Source: Verrucomicrobiota bacterium
Lineage (GTDB): Bacteria > Verrucomicrobiota > Verrucomicrobiia > Limisphaerales > JADLHS01
DNA: 64,000 nucleotides
Direction: 5' to 3'
Assembly: GCA_029573725.1 (NCBI GenBank)
Contig: JAKQDQ010000090.1
Location: forward strand, 88,028-152,027
Below are positions 1 through 8,798 of the stretch, in pieces (positions within the stretch are counted from its first letter, which is position 1; every line of letters begins with the position of its first letter). The translations under genes were made by a program, and so were the position numbers. The notes under the pieces are model-generated. The model was not told the origin of the DNA. It did no database searches and saw nothing but the letters and a program-made list of their open reading frames with translations.

Positions 1-490
1 GCAACGCCGGTTTGAACGGCAACACTTCCCGCCCGTTCCAACTCGTGCCCTCCGGGAACAGCACCACCACCTCGCCGCCGGCCAGGGCCGCGGCAATCAA
101 GGAATTCACCCGGTACACGTCGCCGCGCCGGGCGCGATCCACAAACAACGTGCCGGCCAGTCGCGCACACCAGCCGAACACCGGCCAGTGGCGCACCCCG
201 GCCTGGGCAATGAACACCGCGGGCGTCAACGCGCTCAGCACCAGGACATCCACGTAACTCAAATGATTGCACACCAGCAAACCCGCGGACGGTGGCGTGC
301 CGATGCACGTGATCTGCACCGAAAAAACTCGCAGGGTGCGGCGGCAACACCACTGCAGCCACCGGGATCGCTCCGCCGCACTCAGCCGCCCCGCCGTCCG
401 CCATCCACGCCAGAAATATGCGAGAAAGAACAGTAACAATTCCGCCGCAAACCAAACGGCGCGAAACCCGAAGCGGAACTGCGGGCGCAT
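1..490 (-). CDS. 1-acyl-sn-glycerol-3-phosphate acyltransferase (PlsC family), C-terminus beyond window start
   Basis: My reverse-strand translation from ATG at 490 reads MRPQFRFGFRAVWF...LLVCNHLSYVDVLVLSAL...GGEVVVLFPEGTSWNGREVLPFKPAL; NHxxxxD and FPEGT motifs typical of PlsC acyltransferases. Confidence 0.85.
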   Translation of the reverse strand, partial: MRPQFRFGFRAVWFAAELLLFFLAYFWRGWRTAGRLSAAERSRWLQWCCRRTLRVFSVQITCIGTPPSAGLLVCNHLSYVDVLVLSALTPAVFIAQAGVRHWPVFGWCARLAGTLFVDRARRGDVYRVNSLIAAALAGGEVVVLFPEGTSWNGREVLPFKPAL

Positions 491-497
491 GCCGTTG

Positions 498-1148
498 TCA
501 GGAATCCAGCCCTTGCGCCAGGGCCGCGAACAGGGCCTCGCGCGTCGCCAGTTCCACCCAGTCCCCGGCCTGGCTGATCAACCCAAACCCTGCGCCAAAC
601 CCCGGGCCGTTCACGACACAGGCATCCGTGCGGCTCTCGCGACATTGCGCCTCCGCCACGCGCAACACCCGCGCGCGATCACCTTCCACCTCGAATTTCC
701 AGCCCACCAATTTCGCCGTGGGAAACCACGCCCGCAAATGGGGCAGGAGCTTTGGGGTGGGCACCAGCTCGGCCAGCAATGCGCCCTGGCGCGTGGAAAT
801 TTTGCCCGACCGAAGTTCCGTCAGCTCGCCTGCCGGCGTGCGCGCCCAGATCCTGCCAAATGCAAAATCGCTCACCGCGGCCGCATGGAAGACCCCTCCC
901 GGATTTTCGCCGCTGACCGCGGCCAATTGCCGTTCCAGATCGCGCGTCGTCGAAAACGTCACCACCTGCCGGGCCCGCCGCGCGCCGGGATACGTGGCCG
1001 ATTCGGAGCAGAACAGGGTGACGGCATGGCCGCGATCCGTCAGAAAATTCGCCAGCTCCACGCCCAGTCGCCCGGTGGAAAAGTTGGTCAGGCGGCGAAC
1101 CTGATCGAGCGGCTCGAAGGTGGGGCCGGCGGTGACGAGACAATTCAT
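498..1148 (-). CDS. coaB: phosphopantothenate--cysteine ligase domain protein (CoaB, stand-alone)
   Basis: ORF 498..1178, start set at MNCLVTAGPTFEPLDQVRRLTNFSTGRLG; CoaB signature with no CoaC domain in the ORF. Confidence 0.85.
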   Translation of the reverse strand: MNCLVTAGPTFEPLDQVRRLTNFSTGRLGVELANFLTDRGHAVTLFCSESATYPGARRARQVVTFSTTRDLERQLAAVSGENPGGVFHAAAVSDFAFGRIWARTPAGELTELRSGKISTRQGALLAELVPTPKLLPHLRAWFPTAKLVGWKFEVEGDRARVLRVAEAQCRESRTDACVVNGPGFGAGFGLISQAGDWVELATREALFAALAQGLDS

Positions 1149-1304
1149 GGTGCGGCAGCATGCCAGCCAGGCCGCCAATCATCAATCTCCGGCTGCACGA
1201 ACGGCTCGCCGATGAGCAAAACGGTTTGACCTGCCCGGCGCGGGCCGGTAATTCATAGGCTGTCGGCCCGACCATGGCCCGGAATTCACACGCAACCTGA
1301 TCAC

Positions 1305-2156
1305 ATGCCCAAGCCCTCATCCCCCGTTCGCCCACGCAAGTCCTCACGATTTCCCTGGCGGCACGTCGCGACCCTCGGCTGCCTGGGCCTCGCGGCACTG
1401 GCGTGGCTGCCCGGCTGCGCGCAAACACCTCCCGCCGCCCCCATCACGTTTCGCGTGATGACCTACAACATCCATCATGCCGAAGGACTGGACGGCAAAG
1501 TGGATACGGCGCGCATTGCGGAATTGATCAAACAACAGGGGGCCGATCTGGTGGCGTTGCAGGAGGTGGACAAAGGCGTGCGCCGCACCGCGGGGCGGGA
1601 TTTGACCGCGGAACTCGCCGCGCAAACGGGGTTGACCGGCGTGTTTAGCAACAATTTTTACTTTCAAGACGGCGAATATGGCAACGCGGTGTTGAGCCGC
1701 TTCCCCATCAAGCGCTGGACCAATCATCACTACCAGATGCTCCGCCCCGGCGAACAGCGCGGGCTGCTGGAACTTGAGCTCGATGTACAGGGACGCCCGT
1801 TGGTGTTCATGAACACACACATTGATTACCGCGCGGACGACAGCGAACGCTGGCGGAACGTGGCGGAAATCGAGGCGCAGGTGCGGCGCCACGCGGCCAC
1901 CCCCATCATTTTATGCGGCGATTTCAACAATCTTCCCGCCGGCCGGGTGTACGAGCGGTTGCGCACGATTCTCCAGGACACCTGGGCCGCCATCGGGGCC
2001 GGCCATGGATTCAGCTTCCCGGCCCACAAGCCCGACCGCCGCATTGATTACATCTGGTACACGCCACCACCGACGCTCAAGCCGCTCAAGATCTGGCTGC
2101 CACGCTCCGAAGCATCCGACCATCTGCCCCTCGTCGCCGAATTCGAGTTGCGCTGA
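1305..2156 (+). CDS. endonuclease/exonuclease/phosphatase family lipoprotein
   Basis: Lipobox-like LPGCAQ; FRVMTYNIHHAEGLDG, LQEVD, GDFNNLP, SDHLPLVAEF motifs of the EEP superfamily. Confidence 0.88.
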   Translation: MPKPSSPVRPRKSSRFPWRHVATLGCLGLAALAWLPGCAQTPPAAPITFRVMTYNIHHAEGLDGKVDTARIAELIKQQGADLVALQEVDKGVRRTAGRDLTAELAAQTGLTGVFSNNFYFQDGEYGNAVLSRFPIKRWTNHHYQMLRPGEQRGLLELELDVQGRPLVFMNTHIDYRADDSERWRNVAEIEAQVRRHAATPIILCGDFNNLPAGRVYERLRTILQDTWAAIGAGHGFSFPAHKPDRRIDYIWYTPPPTLKPLKIWLPRSEASDHLPLVAEFELR

Positions 2157-2492
2157 CCCGCCGCCGCGCCCGGCCGGCAGCTCCACCGGAATTGTCCGGC
2201 GGCAGGAGACGAGAAAAGTCATTCCTCCGGCCGGACTGGTCATTACGTCTGCGAACGGGGCTGCACCATCGCCCGGATGCCCGTTCCAGGCCGTTCCCAC
2301 CCTGACCGTGCGTTGGGTGGAAGGCAACCGCACCCCATCCAGATCCTGATGCAAAAAGCGTGAAATGGTGGCCACGATGACTGCAACAATCATCTTCTGG
2401 AAAACCGAAAATTGACGCTGCAAATTTTTCCCCGCACACTCGTCCGGTCCGAAAAATACAAAACGACCAGAAACTTTTTACCAAACCATTTG

Positions 2493-2647
2493 CGTAGCTT
2501 CGGCTACGGGCTGCCTCGAAAACCGCTAATTTTCCAAGCCCGTCACAAGAACCGACCGAGCACGCGCCCAATCGGGCGCGGCTTGGCGCGCTTCTTGTGA
2601 CAGGCGCTTAGCGGTGCCTCGAGGCAGGGCGCGTTGAGTTCGCGCCC
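2493..2647. repeat. Nested inverted-repeat element with flanking hairpins
   Basis: cgtagc-ttcg-gctacg hairpin (2493-2508); nested arms ctgcctcga/tcgaggcag (2511-2519/2619-2627), accgcta/tagcggt (2522-2528/2609-2615), gtcacaagaa/ttcttgtgac (2542-2551/2592-2601), cgcgccc-aatc-gggcgcg (2563-2580); gggcgcg-ttgagtt-cgcgccc (2627-2647). Confidence 0.8.
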
Positions 2648-2701
2648 CTGCTGTATTCAGATTTCCCGTCGCCTTTGTTGCGCGAGCAACCACGGCGACC
2701 A

Positions 2702-4315
2702 ATGGCCACACTCGATTTCAAAGGGAAAGCGCTCGTCCAGAATTACCATCTCTCGGTCAAGTATCACGAACTCGTGCCGAAGAAGGACAAGAGCCTCACG
2801 GACAAGGTGCGGCTGGACGACAACCTCATCATTCACGGCGACAACTTGAAGGCGTTGAAGGCGCTGCTGCCCACCTACGCGGGCAAGGTGAAGTGCATCT
2901 ACATTGACCCACCCTACAACACCGGCAACGAAGGCTGGGCTTACAACGACAACGTCAATTCGCCGATGATGCAGGAATGGCTCGGCAAAACCGTGGATCG
3001 CGAAGACCTCACGCGCCATGACAAATGGCTGTGCATGATGATGCCGCGATTGAAGCTGCTGAAAGAACTCTTGCGGGAAGACGGGGTGATGTTCGTCTCA
3101 CTTGATGACAACGAATTGCACCGATTTCGGGCGTTGAGCGATGAGGTGTTTGGTGAAGACAATTTCGTCGAAACAATAATCTGGAAAAAGCGAAGCGGGC
3201 CACCAAACGATAAACCGCTCGGCGCTGTTCACGAATACATTGTCGCCTATGCACGTTCAATTTCTCACATGAATCTGTATTTGCGGCCACGAACGGACGA
3301 ACAACTCGCTCGGTATAAAAATCCAGACAACCATCCGAAGGGTCCGTGGACGCCTGGTGATTTGATGGCGAACGTAAAAGGCGGTCGTTACGTAGAGTCG
3401 CTCCGGTATGCGGTCACAAATCCCAAGACAGGCGAAAAACATTGGCCGGGGCAGGACGGCAACTGGAGGTTCAGCCAAGAAAAGATGCTCGCCCTCTTGG
3501 AAGCTGATGAGGTCTTCTTTGGAACGAGTGGAGACGGGCGTCCAAAACTGAAGCGATTTCTATGTGACGTGAAAGAAGGCACAGCGGTTTCAACGCTTTG
3601 GGATTCAGCCCCATTCACTAACACGGCCACCGATGAAATCGTTTCAATCCTCGGGAGCCAACAAGCGTTCGACACCCCAAAGCCGACTGAGCTAATAAAG
3701 GAGATTCTCAGATTGGGTAGTTCCAAAAATGATCTCGTTCTCGACTCCTTCGGCGGCTCAGGCACGACGGCCCACGCCGTTCTCGCGTTGAACAAAGAAG
3801 ACGGCGGCAATCGCAAGTTCATCCTCGTCGAGTGCGAAGATTACGCGGACAGCATCACGGCGGAGCGCGTGCGCCGCGTCATCAAAGGCGTGAAGGGCGC
3901 GAGTGACGAGACTTTGAAGCAGGGGCTGGGCGGCACGTTCAGTTATTTCGAGCTGGGCAAGGCGATTGAACTGGACAGCATTCTGGACGGCAAAAATCTG
4001 CCGAGTTATCTCGAACTGGCGCGCTACGTTTTCTACACCGCCACCGGCGAGGAGTTCGACGAGCGCAAGCTGAACGAGAAGCGGAGTTTCGTCGGCGAAT
4101 CCAAGTCGCACGAGGTTTATCTCCTTTACCAGCCGGATTTGGATTACCTGAAAAAGACCGCGCTCACGCTGGAGCGCGCCGAGGCGCTCGGCAAAATCAA
4201 AACCAAGCGGCGGCTCGTCTTCGCGCCGACAAAGTATCTGGATCAGGAGCAACTGGACGAACTGCGGATAGACTTCGCGCAGTTGCCGTTTGAAATCTAC
4301 AAGCTCGCGCAGTGA
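2702..4315 (+). CDS. mod: Type III restriction-modification system DNA methyltransferase (Mod)
   Basis: ORF 2675..4315; ATG at 2702 (MATLDFKGK). DPPYNTGNEG catalytic motif, HGDNLKALKALLP, LDSFGGSGTTAHAVL SAM-binding motif. Confidence 0.92.
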   Translation: MATLDFKGKALVQNYHLSVKYHELVPKKDKSLTDKVRLDDNLIIHGDNLKALKALLPTYAGKVKCIYIDPPYNTGNEGWAYNDNVNSPMMQEWLGKTVDREDLTRHDKWLCMMMPRLKLLKELLREDGVMFVSLDDNELHRFRALSDEVFGEDNFVETIIWKKRSGPPNDKPLGAVHEYIVAYARSISHMNLYLRPRTDEQLARYKNPDNHPKGPWTPGDLMANVKGGRYVESLRYAVTNPKTGEKHWPGQDGNWRFSQEKMLALLEADEVFFGTSGDGRPKLKRFLCDVKEGTAVSTLWDSAPFTNTATDEIVSILGSQQAFDTPKPTELIKEILRLGSSKNDLVLDSFGGSGTTAHAVLALNKEDGGNRKFILVECEDYADSITAERVRRVIKGVKGASDETLKQGLGGTFSYFELGKAIELDSILDGKNLPSYLELARYVFYTATGEEFDERKLNEKRSFVGESKSHEVYLLYQPDLDYLKKTALTLERAEALGKIKTKRRLVFAPTKYLDQEQLDELRIDFAQLPFEIYKLAQ

Positions 4316-4329
4316 ATACCACAATCATT

Positions 4330-4460
4330 GGTAGGGACGGCGCGCTGCGCCGTCAGCGCCGCGTCCAGCGGCGCAACGATTCGCACGGGACGCGGGGGAT
4401 GACGGATGTGTTCCGCCCGCTGCTGCGCGGGCGGGGACAGCGCAGCGCGCTGTCCCTACC
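4330..4460. repeat. REPIN-like inverted REP pair downstream of RAYT
   Basis: ggtagggac (4330-4338) to gtccctacc (end 4460); internal hairpins gacggcgc-gct-gcgccgtc and ggacagcgc-agc-gcgctgtcc. Confidence 0.8.
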
Positions 4461-5001
4461 ACGAAAATTGCGACCGCTCGCCATCCGCGAAATAAACGAA
4501 CGGCCACTCTTCGGGGCGAGCGACAAATTGTTTCCGAACCGGATTTTCCAAAATGTAATCGGCCTTTTGCCGCCGGCTCTCGTCGTGCCGCAAGCGATGT
4601 TCAAAAAAATCGCGTTGCCAGCCGATGCCGATTTCTTTTGCCGTCCATTCCTTCCATTTGCTGATGACGCCTTGGATGGTTTTGTTGGAAGGCGGAAAGG
4701 AAATCAGCGCGTGCAAATGATCCGGCATCAGCAGAAACAGATGCGGCCACCACAAGAATCTTTCCTGCCGATGGCGGACAGTCTCGAACAAACGAACGGA
4801 AATTTCCGGCGCGGCGAGTTGATTGCCATTTCCCAGTTCCGGGTAGGGACGCTGCGCTGCGGCGTCCGGACAGCGCAGCGCGCTGTCCCTACCATAGTCA
4901 AATCGTTCCCGGCAGTTGATGGTGATGAAATAGATTTCGCGCTGCGGGTCAACCCACAATGGAACGTCGTGTGGCAATGTCTTTCTTTCGGGAACGTCCA
5001 T
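4456..5001 (-). mobile_element. REP-associated tyrosine transposase (RAYT, Y1/HUH-like)
   Basis: ORF contains HLFLLMPDHLHALISFP (HxH) and KADYILENPVRKQFV (candidate catalytic Tyr); flanked by REP palindromes on both sides. Confidence 0.88.
4842..4893. repeat. REPIN-like palindrome inside the RAYT reading frame
   Basis: ggtagggac...gtccctacc at the ends; core gctgcgctgcggcgtccggacagcgcagcgcgct. Confidence 0.8.
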
Positions 5002-5054
5002 GACGGGAAGCTATGCGATGCGTCACATGACGACAAAGCAAATTGGGCGAATTG

Positions 5055-5169
5055 GGTAGGGACGCCGCGCGGCGCTGTCCGCGCCCGTAAAGCGGGCGCT
5101 AGATTCATCCTTCGACACAAAATTCCGGCGGCTTTACCGCCGGGGACATCGCAGCGCGATGTCCCTACC
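5055..5169. repeat. REPIN-like inverted REP pair upstream of RAYT
   Basis: ggtagggac (5055-5063) ... ggggacatcgcagcgcgatgtccctacc (end 5169). Confidence 0.78.
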
Positions 5170-5209
5170 AAAGAAAATGCGAAGCTAATTTGGTAATGGA
5201 TCACACGTC

Positions 5210-7723
5210 ATGGAACTGAAAGAATACCAGCAGAACACGCTCAAGCGGGTGAAGGCGTATCTCGAAGCGTTAAATTCGTGGCGCGACAAAAACGAAAAGG
5301 TCGTGGCGGCGGCAGGCAGGGAGGCGGCGCTGGACGTGCCGCTGAAAGCATGGGAGGAAATCGGCGGCACACATTATCGCTCGCGCAAGAACGGTCTCGG
5401 TGAATCGCTGCCGAATTTCTGCCTGAAAATCCCGACGGGCGGCGGCAAGACGCTGCTGGCGGCGCACACGGTTGATCTCGTGAACCGGATTTACCGGAAG
5501 AAGCAGACCGGGCTGATTCTCTGGGTCGTGCCGACCACGCAGATTTACCGCCAGACCATCGAGCATTTGCGCAACCGCGATCATTCGTATCGGCAGGTGC
5601 TGGACATTGCCAGCGGCGGGCGCACGATGATTTGCGAAAAGACCGACCGCTTCACGCCGGGCGACGCGGCGGAAAATCTCGTGGTGCTGATGCTGATGCT
5701 GCCGTCGGCCTCGCGGCAGAACAAGGAGACGTTGAAAGTGTTCAAGGACAGCGGCGGTTTCGGGGCGTTCTTTCCGAAGGATGACGACGCGCGCGGTCAC
5801 GCGAAGTTGCTGGAACGATTTCCGAACCTCGACGCGTTTGGCGATGGCAAGGGATTGTTCCAACGGCAGGTAAAAACTTCGCTTGGCAATACGCTGCGGA
5901 TTTTGTCGCCGATCATCATTCTGGATGAAGGGCACAAGGCTTACAGCGAGACGGCGCAGGACACGTTGCGCGGATTGAATCCCTCCGTAATCGTGGAACT
6001 TTCCGCCACGCCCACGGAAGCGAGCAACGTGCTGGTGGAGATCAAGGGGCTGGACTTGAAGCGCGAGGACATGATCAAGCTGGATTTGCACATCAACAAC
6101 AAGGAGAGCACGCGCTGGAAAGACACGATGCTGGCGAGCATCAAGAAACGCGAGGCGTTGGAAGCGGCGGCGCGCAAATACGAGGCGAACAGCGGGAATC
6201 ACATCCGCCCGATTTGTCTGGTGCAGGTGGAGCGCACGGGCAAAGACCAGCGCGGCGGGAACTTCATTCACGCCGAGGACGTGCGGGAATTTCTCGTGAA
6301 GGAATACGGCGTGCCAGCGGATGAAGTCGCGGTGAAGTCGAGCGAGAAGGACGACATCGAGGGCATCAATCTGTTCGCGCGGAACTGTCCGATCCGTTAC
6401 ATCATCACGAAACAGGCGTTGCAGGAGGGCTGGGATTGCGCGTTTGCCTATGTGCTGACGATCCTCACCAATCCGTCGTCGAAGAACAATCTCACGCAAC
6501 TGGTCGGGCGGATTCTGCGCCAGCCGTTTGCGCGGAAAACGAAAATCCGAGTACTGGATGAGAGTTATGTCTTCTGCTTCCGACAAAAGGCCAAGCTGCT
6601 GGTGGATGCGGTGCGCGAAGGTTTCGGTCGCGAGGGTCTGGGCGATCTGGCCGGTCAGGTCGTGATGGATTCGCCGGATGACGATGACCAAGGCGAGGAA
6701 TTGATTGAGTTGCGCGACAAATTCAAGAAGTTCGCCGGGAAGATTTATCTGCCCAAGTTTGTGATTCAGCAGGGTGCGCAATGGCGCGAGGTGAGTTACG
6801 AGACGGACATCGTGAGCCGGATAGATTGGTCGCAGGCGGATTTTTCGGCGGAGAAGAACTTGCAACTGGCGGACGCGCCGTCGCAGGACGCGGAAATCAT
6901 CGTGACGTTGAGCGGCGACACCAAATCCGGGCTGATCAAGGAAAGCGGGCGGCAGTATCTCACGGCCAAAGACTCTGGTGTTGACCCGGTGTTTGCCACG
7001 CGGCAATTGCTGGAAATTATCCCGAACCCGTGGATCGCGCACGACGTTGTGAAAGAAGTCATCGGCACATTGACGCGGAAGAACGGATTGGATTTGGTGG
7101 CGAAGAATTTTGTGTTCATCGTTCAAGAGCTGGTGAAGCGCGCCGATGCGGAGCGCAACCGGCTCGCGGAGGAGGTTTTCAGTGAATTGGTGGGCACGAA
7201 GAAACTTCGCTTCCTGCTCTTGAAAGACGACGCGGGCTATCGCCTGCCCAGCAAGATTTCCATGCGCAAAGGCACGCGCAAACTCGTGCGGGAGGACAAC
7301 TCGCCTTTGCAGTTGAGTTTGTTCGAGCAAGTGCCCGAAGACGGGCTGAACAGCGAAGAGCGCAGCGTGGCGTGGTATTTTGAGAAGCAGGCGCAGTTGC
7401 TTTGGTGGTATCGGAATCTGTCGCGGCAGGACTATCGCCTGCAAGGCTGGCGCAAGCACGGGATTTATCCCGACTTCATTGTCTCCCGCATCAGCACCGA
7501 CGACAAAACGGACTTTGACAAGGTTTTCGTCGTTGAATCCAAGGGCATCCATCTGAAAAACGACGATACAGATTACAAAAAGCAGTTCTTCAAAGTTTGC
7601 AACAAACTTGCCGAGGAAAAGAGCTGGACGGAGTTGGGTTTGGAATTCCCAGAACGGAAAATTGTTTTCGAGTTAGTCCATGGCGACGAGTGGCAAAAGG
7701 TGATGAACGCCCTGTTAAAGTGA
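5210..7723 (+). CDS. res: Type III restriction enzyme Res subunit (DEAD/DEAH helicase plus nuclease)
   Basis: LKIPTGGGKTLLAAH Walker A, LDEGHKAYSET (DEGH), ELSATPTE, TQLVGRILRQP helicase motifs; C-terminal IYPDFIV...VVESKG (PD-(D/E)xK-like). Confidence 0.92.
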   Translation: MELKEYQQNTLKRVKAYLEALNSWRDKNEKVVAAAGREAALDVPLKAWEEIGGTHYRSRKNGLGESLPNFCLKIPTGGGKTLLAAHTVDLVNRIYRKKQTGLILWVVPTTQIYRQTIEHLRNRDHSYRQVLDIASGGRTMICEKTDRFTPGDAAENLVVLMLMLPSASRQNKETLKVFKDSGGFGAFFPKDDDARGHAKLLERFPNLDAFGDGKGLFQRQVKTSLGNTLRILSPIIILDEGHKAYSETAQDTLRGLNPSVIVELSATPTEASNVLVEIKGLDLKREDMIKLDLHINNKESTRWKDTMLASIKKREALEAAARKYEANSGNHIRPICLVQVERTGKDQRGGNFIHAEDVREFLVKEYGVPADEVAVKSSEKDDIEGINLFARNCPIRYIITKQALQEGWDCAFAYVLTILTNPSSKNNLTQLVGRILRQPFARKTKIRVLDESYVFCFRQKAKLLVDAVREGFGREGLGDLAGQVVMDSPDDDDQGEELIELRDKFKKFAGKIYLPKFVIQQGAQWREVSYETDIVSRIDWSQADFSAEKNLQLADAPSQDAEIIVTLSGDTKSGLIKESGRQYLTAKDSGVDPVFATRQLLEIIPNPWIAHDVVKEVIGTLTRKNGLDLVAKNFVFIVQELVKRADAERNRLAEEVFSELVGTKKLRFLLLKDDAGYRLPSKISMRKGTRKLVREDNSPLQLSLFEQVPEDGLNSEERSVAWYFEKQAQLLWWYRNLSRQDYRLQGWRKHGIYPDFIVSRISTDDKTDFDKVFVVESKGIHLKNDDTDYKKQFFKVCNKLAEEKSWTELGLEFPERKIVFELVHGDEWQKVMNALLK

Positions 7724-7846
7724 GTCCGATGGAGTACGCCGCGTCGGAGACCGGCGCTCCGGGGTTCGCGTTGATTCGTGTCCATTCGTGGTTGTGAATA
7801 CTTCCGGCTTTCCTGACGGGCGTTTTTGCCTATCGTCTTGTCCGGG

Positions 7847-8404
7847 ATGTCTGGTTCGACAAACACACTGACTCGCGAGATGATTCTGAAAGCTTTGCAA
7901 GCGCTCTCGGATGAATTGGCGCGGCGCCAGACCACCGGGGAACTCTGCTTGTTCGGCGGCACGGTCATGGTGCTGGCCTTTTCCGCCCGCCCGTCCACCA
8001 AGGATGTGGATGCGATCTTTCAACCGACCCAGGTGATTCGAGAAGCGGCGCGAGAGATTGCCGCCGGCAACAATCTGCCCGAGACCTGGTTGAATGACGC
8101 GGCCAAGGGATTTGTTTCCACCCGCCACGAAACCATTCAGGGCAGTCTGCCACAATTTCCCCACTTGCGTCTCACGATGCCCACGCCGGAATATCTGCTG
8201 GCGATGAAATGCATGGCCTCCCGCATTGGCGCGATCGAAGGCGAGGCCGATGACGTGGCCGACATCCGCTTTCTCATCCGGCATTTGAAACTGACTTCAG
8301 CCGCCGCAGTCATGGACATTGTGGCCGGCTATTATCCAAAGAGCCAAATCCCGGTGAAGGCGCAATTTCTGGTCGAAGGCTTGTTTGCGGAGGGCTTGGT
8401 ATGA
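7847..8404 (+). CDS. nucleotidyltransferase-like protein (DUF6036-like)
   Basis: LCLFGGTVMVLAFSARPSTKDVDAIF: GG...STKDVD nucleotidyltransferase-type motif; downstream gene overlaps by ATGA. Confidence 0.7.
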   Translation: MSGSTNTLTREMILKALQALSDELARRQTTGELCLFGGTVMVLAFSARPSTKDVDAIFQPTQVIREAAREIAAGNNLPETWLNDAAKGFVSTRHETIQGSLPQFPHLRLTMPTPEYLLAMKCMASRIGAIEGEADDVADIRFLIRHLKLTSAAAVMDIVAGYYPKSQIPVKAQFLVEGLFAEGLV

Positions 8405-8781
8405 TCCCCAAAACTCTGGCCGCCGTCGCGCAATTTGCGGCGCGCGACGAGTCGTTTGATCTGGCCCTGCGAAATTTTCTGGACGGGTTTTATGCCCGCC
8501 CGACAGCGGACGCCATTTCTGACGAGCCGGAATGCCTGGCGGACAAGGTGCCGCGACTCGGCGCGGTGAAAGACGCTTATCTGGCGGCGACCGCCGAATG
8601 GCTGGCGTGGAAGTACGATCTGCCGTTGCCCGCCTGGACACGCGCGGAGCGACGTTCGCTGCGCCGACCCTGGTTCGCCTCCCCCCTCGATTCCCTGCGT
8701 GCGGTGTTGCTTTTGGAAAGTCCCGCCGCGTTCCGGTCGCGAAATCTTTTCGTCAGCGAAAATGCGCTGACCCGGGCCTGA
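8401..8781 (+). CDS. hypothetical protein, translationally coupled to the upstream nucleotidyltransferase-like gene
   Basis: ATGA overlap at 8401-8404; ORF ends RNLFVSENALTRA. Confidence 0.65.
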   Translation: MIPKTLAAVAQFAARDESFDLALRNFLDGFYARPTADAISDEPECLADKVPRLGAVKDAYLAATAEWLAWKYDLPLPAWTRAERRSLRRPWFASPLDSLRAVLLLESPAAFRSRNLFVSENALTRA

Positions 8782-8798
8782 GGGTTGCAATTTCAATT

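Noticed and set aside
267-1229. 320-aa plus-strand ORF
   Set aside because: Lies antisense to plsC and coaB, which have clear motifs
2493-2647. Integron attC recombination site (GTTGAGT at 2633-2639 fits GTTRRRY)
   Set aside because: No matching RYYYAAC core at the other end of the palindrome, and no integrase or cassette array in view
5270-7552. 760-aa minus-strand ORF
   Set aside because: Antisense shadow of the clear res gene; composition-driven Arg/His/Val-rich sequence with no motifs
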